15,770 nucleotides of DNA from CBFGWV01 sp965652545 (GCA_965652545.1 CBFGWV010000088.1:1-15770); one strand, 5' to 3'. Positions 6,847 to 13,800 are shown, numbered from the stretch's first letter. Notes: generated by a model from the letters alone, not told the origin. Made by a program: numbers and translations.

Positions 6847-7406
6847 ACCGGCCGCACAAGCCTGCAACGCCCGCGCCGGCGCTGGATGTCAGCGAATGGC
6901 TCAACAGCGCTCCTCTGGACCTGGCCGATCTGCGCGGGCGCGTCGTCGTGCTGCACGCCTTTCAGATGCTCTGCCCCGGCTGTGTCAGCCATGGGCTGCC
7001 GCAAGCCAAGGCCGTTCATGAGGCCTTTCCGGCGTCGGATGTCGCGGTCATCGGGCTGCACACGGTGTTCGAGCATCATGAGGTCATGGGGCCGGCGGCG
7101 CTGCGGGCCTTTCTGCACGAGTACCGTATCCGCTTCCCCGTCGCAGTCGATCGGCCGGGCAGTGATGGGCCGATTCCGATGACCATGCGTGCCTATGGCA
7201 TGGAAGGCACGCCCAGCCTGGTGCTGATCGACCGCAACGGCAGCGTCCGACTGCATCAATTCGGGCGGTTGGATGACCTGCGGCTGGGGGCGTGGATTGG
7301 GGAACTGGTCGCGGAGCGGTCAGGACAAGAGCAACAGCAGGTCGTGCGGGAGGCACATACCAGTACCGAAGCTTGTACGGACATCGGCTGTTCCGTGGGG
7401 CGATAA
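6843..7406 (+). CDS. Thioredoxin-fold protein (AhpC/TSA-TlpA type) with CPGC motif
   Basis: A 187-residue redoxin. Residues 14-155 form a thioredoxin-like domain: LRGRVVVLHAFQMLCPGC with the active-site pair Cys44-x-x-Cys47, and the cis-proline turn GTPS near 122-125. CPGC rather than CGPC or CxxT points to a TlpA-like reductase or isomerase more than to a peroxidase. There is no signal peptide or membrane anchor, so it is predicted cytoplasmic although its operon partner is exported. A C-terminal tail beyond the fold adds Cys178 and Cys183 (EACTDIGC), a possible resolving or metal-binding pair. It starts inside the stop of the preceding gene (ATGA), indicating translational coupling. The substrate is unknown. 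Confidence 0.88.
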   Translation: MNRPHKPATPAPALDVSEWLNSAPLDLADLRGRVVVLHAFQMLCPGCVSHGLPQAKAVHEAFPASDVAVIGLHTVFEHHEVMGPAALRAFLHEYRIRFPVAVDRPGSDGPIPMTMRAYGMEGTPSLVLIDRNGSVRLHQFGRLDDLRLGAWIGELVAERSGQEQQQVVREAHTSTEACTDIGCSVGR

Positions 7407-7475
7407 AGCGCAAAGCCCGGTGCCCGCGACGGGTACGGGCCACCGCTTTCGCAAGGGTTGCCGGTACCCAGCTTT

Positions 7476-7493
7476 GGGCGGGTAGCACCGCCC
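7476..7493. terminator. GC-rich hairpin after the thioredoxin-fold gene
   Basis: GGGCGG (7476-7481) pairs with CCGCCC (7488-7493) around GTAGCA, about 70 bases after the stop. There is no T-run, and its right arm overlaps the outer arm of the larger inverted repeat, so it may be part of that element rather than a terminator. Confidence 0.35.
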
Positions 7494-7604
7494 GGGACGA
7501 GCCGGTGAATCGTGTTCCGACGCGCTGTACATACGTCCTTGTAAGCTCGACGGCAGCATCCCTGCTGCCGACGGTCGGAACACGATTCACCGGCTCACCC
7601 CGGG
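7491..7604. repeat. Long intergenic inverted repeat with internal hairpin (REP/MITE-like)
   Basis: Two perfect 23-base arms, 7499-7521 (begins GAGCCGGTGA) and 7574-7596 (ends TCACCGGCTC), enclose 52 bases. An outer CCCGGG/CCCGGG pair (7491-7496, 7599-7604) extends the stem after a 2+2 mismatch. The enclosed segment has its own perfect 8-bp hairpin, CGGCAGCA-TCCC-TGCTGCCG (7551-7570). No reading frame of note lies inside. The form fits a dispersed palindromic repeat or non-autonomous mobile element. I have a loose recollection of similar core sequences between genes of other Gammaproteobacteria. Copy number cannot be judged from one window. Confidence 0.75.
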
Positions 7605-7683
7605 CTCACCGCGGTGGCCACCCAAAGTGAAAACGACGGACCGCACCAGATCGAGGTTCATCAATCGAATTAGCAGTTTCTTC

Positions 7684-7689
7684 TACAAT
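7684..7689 (+). promoter_or_regulatory. Candidate -10 (TACAAT) for the HNH gene
   Basis: TACAAT matches the -10 consensus at five of six positions and lies about 90 bases before the GTG at 7778. No convincing -35 is seen at 16-18 bases. The surrounding stretch 7650-7690 is noticeably AT-richer than its neighbours. Confidence 0.35.
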
Positions 7690-7777
7690 GGGCACATCAA
7701 CGATCCTCGCATGGCAGATCGCGCTCCCCGACGGGATGCGGCCGTCGCACTACGAACACCGCTACAGGGGATAGCCC

Positions 7778-8713
7778 GTGGCACTGATGGTCGACGATGG
7801 ACAAGACACGCAAATGCGCTTGGACGCATTCACCCGGGTGCGGCGACTGAGCGAGGTCCATGACCATCTGAGTTGGCGCGAACTGAAGCCCGGCTTTGTA
7901 TCTGGCGGCGAGCGCTACCCGCTGATCAATCCGCAGCGTGGCATCTTCAAGCCCCAGCGGATGCGCTATCTGCTTTCGATCAAAACCGTGTTTCCCAAGC
8001 CCGGTGGCAAGGTTTGGTACGACGACCAGCGAGAGGTCAATCGGCAGATTTTCGAAGGCGATGAGACCATCGACTACGCGTTTATGGGACAGGATCCCAA
8101 CCACGCCGATAACCGTTGGCTCAGGGAAGCGTATGAGAATCGCATTCCCGTTATCTATTTTCTCGGCATTGCGCCTGGACGGTACCAGGCCATGCTTCCG
8201 ACGTTCATATCGGGCTGGGACGCCAAGACACTGAAAGCGCGGGTCGTCTTTGGCATGCCGGATCAGCACGACCTGACACCCCCGGCGGACGCACCGGAAC
8301 GACGCTATGCCCTGCGAGCGGTAAAGCAGCGGCTGCACCAAGCGTCATTTCGCGAGGCGATCATCACAGCATACAAAGGGCGCTGCGCGCTGTCGGGGCT
8401 GCCGGAGCCCATGCTCCTGGACGCGGCTCATATCGTGGCCGACAAGCACGAATTGATGGGGCAACCGATCGTCACCAATGGCATTCCATTGTCAAAGATT
8501 CATCATGCGGCTTTCGATGCGCATTTGATCGGCATTGACCCCGACTACCGGCTACATGTATCGGAGCGGCTGCGCGCACTCAAGGATGGGCCGGTACTGG
8601 AGGCCCTCAAGGCGCTCCACGGCAAAGCCATCCGCATGCCGGCACGGGTGCAGGACTACCCTGATCGCAACCGACTGGCGGAACGGTTTGAGCAGTACCG
8701 GGCGCGCACGTAG
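7778..8713 (+). CDS. HNH endonuclease, predicted restriction enzyme (COG3440 type)
   Basis: A 311-residue protein. The C-terminal half is an HNH nuclease: FREAIITAYKGRCALSGLPE (191-210), DAAHIV with His218, then NG at 234-235 and HHAAFD (242-247), giving the His-Asn-His set for metal-dependent phosphodiester cleavage. The N-terminal part (about 45-150; IFKPQRMRYLLSIKT, later DNRWLREA and FLGIAPGRYQ) is the domain regularly found before HNH in this family and may recognise DNA. I chose GTG 7778 because AGGGG lies 7 bases upstream; ATG 7787 and 7814 are alternatives. A TAG is in frame just before the start. No methyltransferase is adjacent, so it may act on modified or foreign DNA rather than as a classic R-M pair (inference). 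It converges on the AlbA_2 gene. Confidence 0.88.
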   Translation: MALMVDDGQDTQMRLDAFTRVRRLSEVHDHLSWRELKPGFVSGGERYPLINPQRGIFKPQRMRYLLSIKTVFPKPGGKVWYDDQREVNRQIFEGDETIDYAFMGQDPNHADNRWLREAYENRIPVIYFLGIAPGRYQAMLPTFISGWDAKTLKARVVFGMPDQHDLTPPADAPERRYALRAVKQRLHQASFREAIITAYKGRCALSGLPEPMLLDAAHIVADKHELMGQPIVTNGIPLSKIHHAAFDAHLIGIDPDYRLHVSERLRALKDGPVLEALKALHGKAIRMPARVQDYPDRNRLAERFEQYRART

Positions 8714-8753
8714 GCTAAGGATGGCAACGATGTCGACGATAGCGGCTGAAAGT

Positions 8754-8789
8754 GGCAGGTTTCAGTTCGATCATGCGACCCGACCTGCC
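8754..8789. terminator. Hairpin between convergent HNH and AlbA_2 genes
   Basis: GGCAGGT (8754-8760) and ACCTGCC (8783-8789) form a perfect 7-bp stem with a 22-base loop, inside the 88-base gap between the two stop codons. There is no T-tract. Placement favours a shared terminator, but the long loop makes this uncertain. Confidence 0.35.
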
Positions 8790-8801
8790 CTGTCTGTCGG
8801 C

Positions 8802-10061
8802 TCAGCGTCCTTTCTCGTCCCGGGTAACCGGCATGGCCGGCACAACCACTTTCAGGTAATCGTCTGTCAGCTCGAACTGGGCATCCCGTCCGGTGTACTC
8901 CCGTGTCAGCGGGACGATCTTGCGACGCACCCCCATCCCTCTGGCATCGACGTACCCGTAGTCACGCATGATGTCTACGATGATCGGGTTGCGCGGCGAG
9001 CGCTGGCCGGCCAGCATCTTCTCTAGGGTCATCGAGTTTTGCAGCGCACCAGGGCTTTTGACTTCCAGTCGGTCGGCGTAGTTGACGACATCGATTTCGA
9101 TCGACCGCGTCCAATCGCGGTGGACGAACGCGTTGATGATGGCCTCGCGAACCGCGTCCAATGGATATCGGTAGGTTGTCTCCCGCCGCAGGCCGGGGTT
9201 GATGGCAGCGCCCTCTTTCGAAATGAATGGTGTCATTCGATCGACCAGGCGCTCGATGAGCCCACCCTCGACAACATGCCGCCCCGCGCCAGGTCTGCCT
9301 TTCCACAAAGCGACCAGAGGACCGTCGATTGCAGTGTCGTCCTGCGCCTGGTAATCCATATCCAGGCCTGCAAACGACATCCAGCGCACGCCCGCGTAAC
9401 GCAACAGTTTCCGTGGACTGCGGGCGAACAAGACCAAGCCTGCGATTGTGCAGACGGCCGGTCCGTCCGCTCGGGCGGCCATCAGCCCTAAGCCGATGAG
9501 GCGCGGTTCCCATTCCGCTGGTGACCGCGGCGCATCCGGGTCACCGACCATATTGACGATATAGTCGCGAAGACGGGCCTCATCGAGATCATCGAACCCA
9601 CTGCCGGACACCGGCAGGGTCTCGGCGTGGAGCATGCCGCCGCTCTCGAACAACCGGGCCTGCTGCTCCCGGGTCGCCAAGCGCGACGTGCTGCCGACGC
9701 GCACGTAGATATCTTCCCGATTGTTGCTGCGGACGACATAGGGTTTAGCCGTACCCTGGGTCAATGTAATCACCGCCACACGCTTGCCGTCGTCGAGCGA
9801 GACCTCCTCGTAGAACGGCAATATCAGCGGGTGGACATAGCGACCGAATACGGTATCCATGACCCAGGTCTCGAGGTCGGCGCGCTGTATGCCGGAGATG
9901 GTGCCATCGTCCTCGACGCCCAGGAGTATCCTGCCACCCGATAAGTTGGCAGATGCAACGACTTGCTTTGCAAGCTGCTCGGGAGACACCTCGTCACGCA
10001 TGAACTCAACACCGGAGCTTTCGCCATTGGCGATGATCTCCAGCAGTTCAGCCTTCAACAT
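8802..10061 (-). CDS. AlbA_2 (Schlafen-type) / HATPase_c_4 protein, RecG-like regulator family
   Basis: A 419-residue protein. Residues 1-130 form an AlbA_2 putative nucleic-acid-binding domain: GESSGVEFMRDE near 13-24, SANLSGGRILLGVEDDG (37-53), and a closing YVRVGSTSRLAT (119-130). The usual Lys of the EFK motif is Met here. The C-terminal half is a GHKL-type ATPase (HATPase_c_4): REAIINAFVHRDW forms the Asn box and ARGMGVRRKI the glycine loop. ATG 10061 is chosen over GTG 10067 because GGAG lies 9 bases before the former and too close to the latter. Relatives are annotated as transcriptional regulators or RecG-like helicases without helicase motifs; Schlafen-type AlbA_2 domains recur in phage-defence loci. 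It begins 62 bases after the DUF3293 stop on the same strand, so it may belong to the metK operon. Confidence 0.87.
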   Translation of the reverse strand: MLKAELLEIIANGESSGVEFMRDEVSPEQLAKQVVASANLSGGRILLGVEDDGTISGIQRADLETWVMDTVFGRYVHPLILPFYEEVSLDDGKRVAVITLTQGTAKPYVVRSNNREDIYVRVGSTSRLATREQQARLFESGGMLHAETLPVSGSGFDDLDEARLRDYIVNMVGDPDAPRSPAEWEPRLIGLGLMAARADGPAVCTIAGLVLFARSPRKLLRYAGVRWMSFAGLDMDYQAQDDTAIDGPLVALWKGRPGAGRHVVEGGLIERLVDRMTPFISKEGAAINPGLRRETTYRYPLDAVREAIINAFVHRDWTRSIEIDVVNYADRLEVKSPGALQNSMTLEKMLAGQRSPRNPIIVDIMRDYGYVDARGMGVRRKIVPLTREYTGRDAQFELTDDYLKVVVPAMPVTRDEKGR

Positions 10062-10123
10062 CGGCACACACTCCGGAATCGTATGTGTCCATGTACGGAT
10101 ATGGGATCAATCGCCTCACCACC

Positions 10124-10543
10124 TCACACCAGCAACGTCAATCTCGGTACCGCATCCGATTCCGCCCATACGATCGCGTTCTGGCCAAAGGCCCGCCCAA
10201 GATCACTCGCCTGATTCACCGTCAGTCCCAGGGCCAAGCAGCTGACCTCTCCCGGCCATTGGCCTGCCGGGTCCTGACCGAACCCCGGAAAGTGACGCAC
10301 GCCAAGCCCATCCAATTGCACAAGCAAGTCGCGATGTGCGTGAGCGTTGGCGGCATCGGACGCAAGATCGCTACCGGGGTTCCAAGCGGTAAGGAAGGCG
10401 GAACGCCAAACGCGGTACTCTCGATACAACGCCAGTAAGGCATCAGATGGCACCCCGACCCGAAGCGTGAACGGCGGATTGATCAAAACTTGAAACTCCG
10501 TTTCCCGGTATGCCTGTACCAACTCAGCCGGCAGGGACGTCAT
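10124..10543 (-). CDS. DUF3293 domain protein
   Basis: A 139-residue soluble protein with landmarks of DUF3293: an early AYRETEFQVL, FLTAWNPGSDLASDAANAHA in the middle, and GRAFGQNAIVWAESD near the end. The biochemical role is unknown. Its ATG overlaps the metK stop (ATGA), and its AGGAGG (10553-10548) sits inside the 3' end of metK only 4 bases from the start, so translation is probably coupled to metK. That physical link is the main clue: a helper or user of S-adenosylmethionine is possible but unproved. Length is normal for the family. Confidence 0.85.
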   Translation of the reverse strand: MTSLPAELVQAYRETEFQVLINPPFTLRVGVPSDALLALYREYRVWRSAFLTAWNPGSDLASDAANAHAHRDLLVQLDGLGVRHFPGFGQDPAGQWPGEVSCLALGLTVNQASDLGRAFGQNAIVWAESDAVPRLTLLV

Positions 10544-11769
10544 ACCGCCTCCTGGCTAACAACGAGGCGCTCGACATCAACACTACTGGCATGCCTCTTT
10601 ATCGCCGCATTGATTGCCGGCAAGCGACTAAGTGTCTCCCAGGGAAACCCTTCACCCTCACGGCCAAAATGCCCAAAGGCCGCCGTTTTGGCGTAGATCG
10701 GCCGCTCCAGCGCTAGATCGCGAATAATCCCAGCTGGCGTGAGATCGAACACGTCCCGGACCACCTGCTCCAGAACTGGCGTCTCGACCAAGGCTGTGCC
10801 ATGGGTTTCGACACGAATGGCCACCGGGTCTGAACGCCCTATCGCATACGCAATCTGCAACGTACATCGCCGTGCCGCGCCAGCAGCGACCAAATGCTTG
10901 GCCACCCATCGGGCCGCATAGGCCGCGGAGCGGTCGACTTTGGTGGCATCTTTACCCGAAAAGGCGCCACCGCCGTGCGGACAGGCGCCGCCATAGGTGT
11001 CTACGATGATCTTCCGCCCTGTCAGCCCAGCATCCGCGTACGGCCCGCCAATCTCGAACCGACCTGCGGGATTGACGAGAAGCCGCACCGTCGGACATCG
11101 CATACTTGGCGGAATCACTGGTTCAATAAGCTTCTCGATGATGATCGCTTCGACCTCGGCGTCGGACACGCTCCCCTGCACTTGTGTCGACAACACGACG
11201 GTATCCACGCCCACCGGCCGATCATCGACGTAGCGAACAGTTGCCTGAGCCTTGGCGTCCGGCCGAAGCCAGGGCAAGGTACCCTCATCGCGCAGCGCGC
11301 GGTGACGCCGCATCAATCGGTGTGCCAGGACGATAGGCAGCGGCATCAACTCTGCCGTCTCATCGCAGGCATAGCCGAACATCAGCCCCTGGTCGCCCGC
11401 GCCCAGTGTGCCATCCGCATGGTCTACACCCGCGGCAATTTCCGGCGACTGCGCATGCAGACGCACCAACACTTCACAGGTGTCCGGGTTGATACCCGGA
11501 AAACCGCCGTGGTATCCAGTGCTGCGGAGCACATCACGAACCAAGCCATCGACTTCTGCGAAGATCTGCCGATCCGCGCCGGGTGGGTGTAGGCGGAACT
11601 CCCCAGCGAGTACGACGAGACCGTTCGATAACAGCGTTTCACAGGCCACCCGGGCCTGAGCGTCCAATTGCAGGCAACGGTCCAGCACTGCGTCGGAGAT
11701 CTGATCGGCCAGTTTGTCCGGGTGACCGTCGGACACGGATTCGGAAGTAAACAGATAGGACGACTGCAT
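10540..11769 (-). CDS. metK: S-adenosylmethionine synthase (methionine adenosyltransferase)
   Basis: A 409-residue enzyme making S-adenosylmethionine from ATP and methionine in the cytoplasm. The family signatures are intact: GHPDKLADQISDAVLD (15-30), GAGDQGLMFGYA (123-134), GGGAFSGKD (266-274), then KVDRSAAYAARWVAKHLVAAG and IAYAIG. It is about 25 residues longer than the E. coli enzyme, mostly as a C-terminal tail after EGFPWETL. The ATG at 11769 has GAGGGGA 8-9 bases upstream. It starts 14 bases after the preceding Tat-protein gene and overlaps the DUF3293 gene downstream. Several positions differ from typical proteobacterial MetK, for example ACETLLSNGLVVLAGEF, and the company of a Tat protein and AlbA_2 gene is unusual, so it may be a second, dedicated copy rather than the housekeeping one (inference). 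Confidence 0.95.
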   Translation of the reverse strand: MQSSYLFTSESVSDGHPDKLADQISDAVLDRCLQLDAQARVACETLLSNGLVVLAGEFRLHPPGADRQIFAEVDGLVRDVLRSTGYHGGFPGINPDTCEVLVRLHAQSPEIAAGVDHADGTLGAGDQGLMFGYACDETAELMPLPIVLAHRLMRRHRALRDEGTLPWLRPDAKAQATVRYVDDRPVGVDTVVLSTQVQGSVSDAEVEAIIIEKLIEPVIPPSMRCPTVRLLVNPAGRFEIGGPYADAGLTGRKIIVDTYGGACPHGGGAFSGKDATKVDRSAAYAARWVAKHLVAAGAARRCTLQIAYAIGRSDPVAIRVETHGTALVETPVLEQVVRDVFDLTPAGIIRDLALERPIYAKTAAFGHFGREGEGFPWETLSRLPAINAAIKRHASSVDVERLVVSQEAV

Positions 11770-11783
11770 GGCGCGATTTCCCC

Positions 11784-12398
11784 TCAGGCCTCTACGACGG
11801 TAACGTTGAGGCCTTTTCGAGCCAATGCGGTATTGAGCGCCCTCAAGTCGCCATGGAATGCGACGCCGCTGAACGTACTCCCTGGGTGCTCTCCCTCGGT
11901 GAGCTCGAACTCGGCGGCCAAGGCTTCGTCATCCGCTACGGCATTCATGACGAAATCGCCTACCGCATAGGGCCCATAGGCGCGGATCTCCGAGAACGAC
12001 ATGAAGCCGGGGTCCACGTCATCATCCAGCTGTAGGGAGGCTTCCTCCTCCAGCGCGGCGAGGTGTGCCGCCGTGAGCTTGCCGCGCGGTGGCCGCAACT
12101 CGTTGTATCTCCAAACACGCGCCACATCGCCGATAAAACGCTCTATGAGCAGCCTGCCTCGCTCGTGGACAGACAGCTCGTCATAGTTCAGGTAGCGGCG
12201 CCAGGTCGGCCAATCTGAGGGCTCCCACCGGGTGTCAGTGAGATAGCTATACATGTCACGTTCGACGATCCACGGCTCATCAAGCGGCCGTTCGCGGGCA
12301 TCGTCCGGCCAAAAGGCTGCTAACGGCCCGGCCAATGCGGCCGAGGGTAAAGTACCCAAAGCCACGACCAAGAATTCACGACGTGTAATGTTCACCAT
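11784..12398 (-). CDS. Tat-signal exported hypothetical protein, first gene of the metK operon
   Basis: A 204-residue protein whose N-terminus, N-I-T-R6-R7-E-F-L-V-V, fits the twin-arginine consensus (S/T)RRxFLK. A hydrophobic run and ALA-like cleavage near residue 23 follow, so it should be exported folded. The mature part is acidic, with many Glu and Asp, Trp-rich early segments (WEPSDWPTWRRYLNYDEL) and no Cys in what I read; I recognise no family. Tat export often implies a cofactor or a fast-folding partner, but no cofactor motif is visible. ATG 12398 has AGGAG 6 bases upstream. It ends 14 bases before metK, so the two are one transcript. The leader before it is strongly structured. Confidence 0.8.
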   Translation of the reverse strand: MVNITRREFLVVALGTLPSAALAGPLAAFWPDDARERPLDEPWIVERDMYSYLTDTRWEPSDWPTWRRYLNYDELSVHERGRLLIERFIGDVARVWRYNELRPPRGKLTAAHLAALEEEASLQLDDDVDPGFMSFSEIRAYGPYAVGDFVMNAVADDEALAAEFELTEGEHPGSTFSGVAFHGDLRALNTALARKGLNVTVVEA

Positions 12399-12401
12399 GA
12401 C

Positions 12402-12460
12402 GGTCTCCTGAAGACGCCCCGAATCGCATCCGGCGGGCGTCGGTCCGGGACAAGGAGACC
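12402..12460 (-). promoter_or_regulatory. Structured 5' leader burying the Shine-Dalgarno of the metK operon
   Basis: In the minus-strand RNA, GGUCUCCU (12460-12453) is exactly complementary to AGGAGACC (12409-12402), which contains the AGGAG Shine-Dalgarno of the Tat-protein gene. Inside this 8-bp stem a second perfect 7-bp stem, GACGCCC (12441-12435) with GGGCGUC (12419-12413), closes a CCGG...CGG-rich loop. Formation of the outer stem would mask the ribosome site. It does not match the SAM-I, SAM-II or SAH aptamer features that I know, and no T-run follows, so it is not a terminator. A regulatory role is inference. Confidence 0.5.
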
Positions 12461-12469
12461 TGATGCCGC

Positions 12470-12520
12470 CGCTTTAGCCGTACTTGTATACCGCCCGCAA
12501 GTTGGTCACTTAAATCGGCG
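12470..12520. repeat. Imperfect direct repeat, copy A
   Basis: Shares three exact 9-base blocks with copy B at 12585-12633: CGCTTTAGC, GCCCGCAAG and AAATCGGCG, in the same order, with the first two at identical spacing (23 bases) and the third shifted by 2. Copies lie 115 bases apart. On the minus strand each copy contains promoter-like hexamers 17 bases apart. Confidence 0.7.
12485..12513 (-). promoter_or_regulatory. Candidate promoter of the Tat-protein/metK operon
   Basis: Minus strand TTAAGT (12513-12508), 17 bases, TATACA (12490-12485), inside repeat copy A. Transcription would begin near 12478 and give a leader of about 80 bases that just contains the structured element before the ATG at 12398. 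The -35 is weak. Confidence 0.4.
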
Positions 12521-12542
12521 GTCGCCCAACTCCATGGGCAAC

Positions 12543-12574
12543 AAAAAACCCGCTCAGCCTAAGCCAAAGCGGGT
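12543..12574 (-). terminator. Rho-independent terminator (minus strand)
   Basis: On the minus strand ACCCGCT (12574-12568) pairs with AGCGGGT (12554-12548) over a 13-base loop, followed at once by TTTTTT (12548-12543). This is a textbook intrinsic terminator. It lies 235 bases after the frameshifted gene ending at 12807 and upstream of the proposed metK-operon promoter, insulating one from the other. Confidence 0.8.
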
Positions 12575-12584
12575 CATGGACCTG

Positions 12585-12633
12585 CGCTTTAGCTGAATTT
12601 ATTGAGCGCCCGCAAGCTGAGATCAAATCGGCG
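12585..12633. repeat. Imperfect direct repeat, copy B (promoter-like)
   Basis: The partner of copy A. On the minus strand it reads TTGATC (12626-12621), 17 bases, AATAAA (12603-12598). Transcription from it would begin near 12590 and meet the intrinsic terminator within about 50 bases. On the plus strand the same bases also read as a protein-like frame, so an origin in duplicated coding sequence is an alternative. Confidence 0.6.
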
Positions 12634-12806
12634 CTGGTCAAGAAGATAGCAGAATCCGCCGTACCGTCAAAGTTTCCTTGCGTTCCGCCCCGTTCGACCA
12701 TGGGTATCACCGTGCGATGTTTCCCGAGCAGTTCGATTCCTTGCTGCCCGAGTACCCGATGCCGCTCTCATCCTTGTAGTAGTAGCGAAACCAGGAGCTT
12801 ACCGGA

Positions 12807-13800
12807 CTATTTGGGCAACTGCTCATCCAGCAGAACTTCAACCGCGTCCAATTTTGTACTGGCTTCGAGTCTGGCCAAGAGGGCATCGAGGTCAGCTTCC
12901 GAACCAGAGGGCTGCGCATCGTCCACGGGTGACAACGCCTTTCCACCGGGCAATTGGAACGGCTGCGGCGCATCGGAGAACCGACCGTCGTAACCTTGCG
13001 CGACGAGTCGGCCCTGATCGTCAAAGCCAAAGATCTCAGCGCTGTAAACGGGCGGAGTCCCGTTGGCCGAGTTCGCGGGCACCATCGGCAAGGTCGACAG
13101 GTCAAAGGCTGTCGAATCGCCGACGACGATTCCACACACCGGACTACTGCGAGCACGGCCATCGGCGTACCGTTCGTGATCCCAGCGCACAATCTGGTAG
13201 CGTGCAACATCCGGTTGCCGCTGCCACGTCAGCCGTGCGCTATCGCCAGCGCGGGGCGGCGTCGTGCCGACGTCGACGCCATCCATCTCAAGGTCGAGCC
13301 GGCGCTTGAGATCAAGGGTGATGTGCGGTTCATCGGGTACCGTCGTTGCAATGCTGATCGAAAGCCCCTCGGTTCTGGTCGTCCATGGCATATATGGCTT
13401 CGAAACGTCCAAAGACGGATCGGCGCCGGTACGAAGCCACCAGTCGCTGGCCGTCCGGCCATCGGCAATCACTTTCACGCCGTTGACGGTCCATCTCCCT
13501 GGGGGTAATGGGATCAGGAACCGACCGGACGCATCTACCGAAACCGGCTCCGTTGTACCGAGGTCCGCAACATTCAGAGCCAGATGTCGGGCCAGCACGC
13601 CTGCAGGCATCGATTCCAGAGACAAGGATACTGGCTACCCATGCCGATATCGGGATCAGCAACGATAACGTACTCGCGGTCAGTATCGACGGCACGCCAT
13701 GGGGGTCGAAATCAAAAGGATCGGCGATCCACCACGGCAGCATCAGTGATAGGAAAGCGCCCAGCATCGCCAGGGCGAAAAACAGACCGGCCCGATCCAA
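12807..13800 (-). pseudogene. Frameshifted membrane-anchored protein with beta-rich extracytoplasmic region
   Basis: Two minus-strand frames join into one plausible protein. The first (TTG 13800) gives two membrane segments, about residues 6-26 (LFFALAMLGAFLSLMLPWWI) and 41-62 (STLSLLIPISAWVASILV). After SILVS that frame turns Arg/Cys/Pro-rich and looks out of phase. The other frame opens after a TAG at 13637-13635 and continues ESMPAGVLARHLALNVADL, then a segment with VSVDASGRFLIPLPPGRW and PRAGDSARLTWQRQPDVARY, resembling carboxypeptidase-regulatory or fibronectin-like beta sandwiches, ending at TAG 12807. One extra base between about 13634 and 13600 explains the break; no homopolymer is present there. 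Alternatives are two overlapping genes or a sequencing error. I do not recognise the family. Confidence 0.6.

Larger units (their letters stand above)
7407..7777. other. 371-base region without a convincing gene
   Basis: It contains a GC-rich hairpin (7476-7493), a long structured inverted repeat (7491-7604), a CACCGCGGTG palindrome (7607-7616), and an AT-richer promoter-like stretch before the HNH gene. A 28-codon frame at 7688-7774 is the only small ORF of note and is not supported. Confidence 0.6.
12399..12806. other. 408-base gap with regulatory structure and possible gene relics
   Basis: From the metK-operon start outward it holds the structured leader, repeat A, an intrinsic terminator, repeat B, and then about 170 bases (12640-12806) with no intact gene. 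Two short stretches read like eroded coding sequence: plus frame near 12586-12662 (ALAEFIERPQAEIKSALVKK) and minus frame near 12707-12790 (YYYKDESGIGYSGS). Neither has a supported start, and I leave both uncalled. Confidence 0.5.

Noticed and set aside
7688..7774. 28-codon ORF directly before, and in frame with, the HNH gene
   Set aside because: Its ATG overlaps the best -10 box, it has no Shine-Dalgarno, and the HNH family does not need this N-terminal piece. It might be a relic but is not supported.
12399..12480. Known SAM or SAH riboswitch before metK
   Set aside because: The conserved core features of SAM-I, SAM-II and SAH classes that I know are not visible; only a generic SD-masking fold is supported.
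12510..12710. 66-codon minus-strand frame
   Set aside because: It runs through the intrinsic terminator and repeat B and has no ribosome site.
12586..12790. Protein-like stretches (plus ALAEFIERPQAEIKSALVKK; minus YYYKDESGIGYSGS)
   Set aside because: There are no starts, no family match that I can name, and they conflict with promoter/terminator signals; kept only as possible relics.
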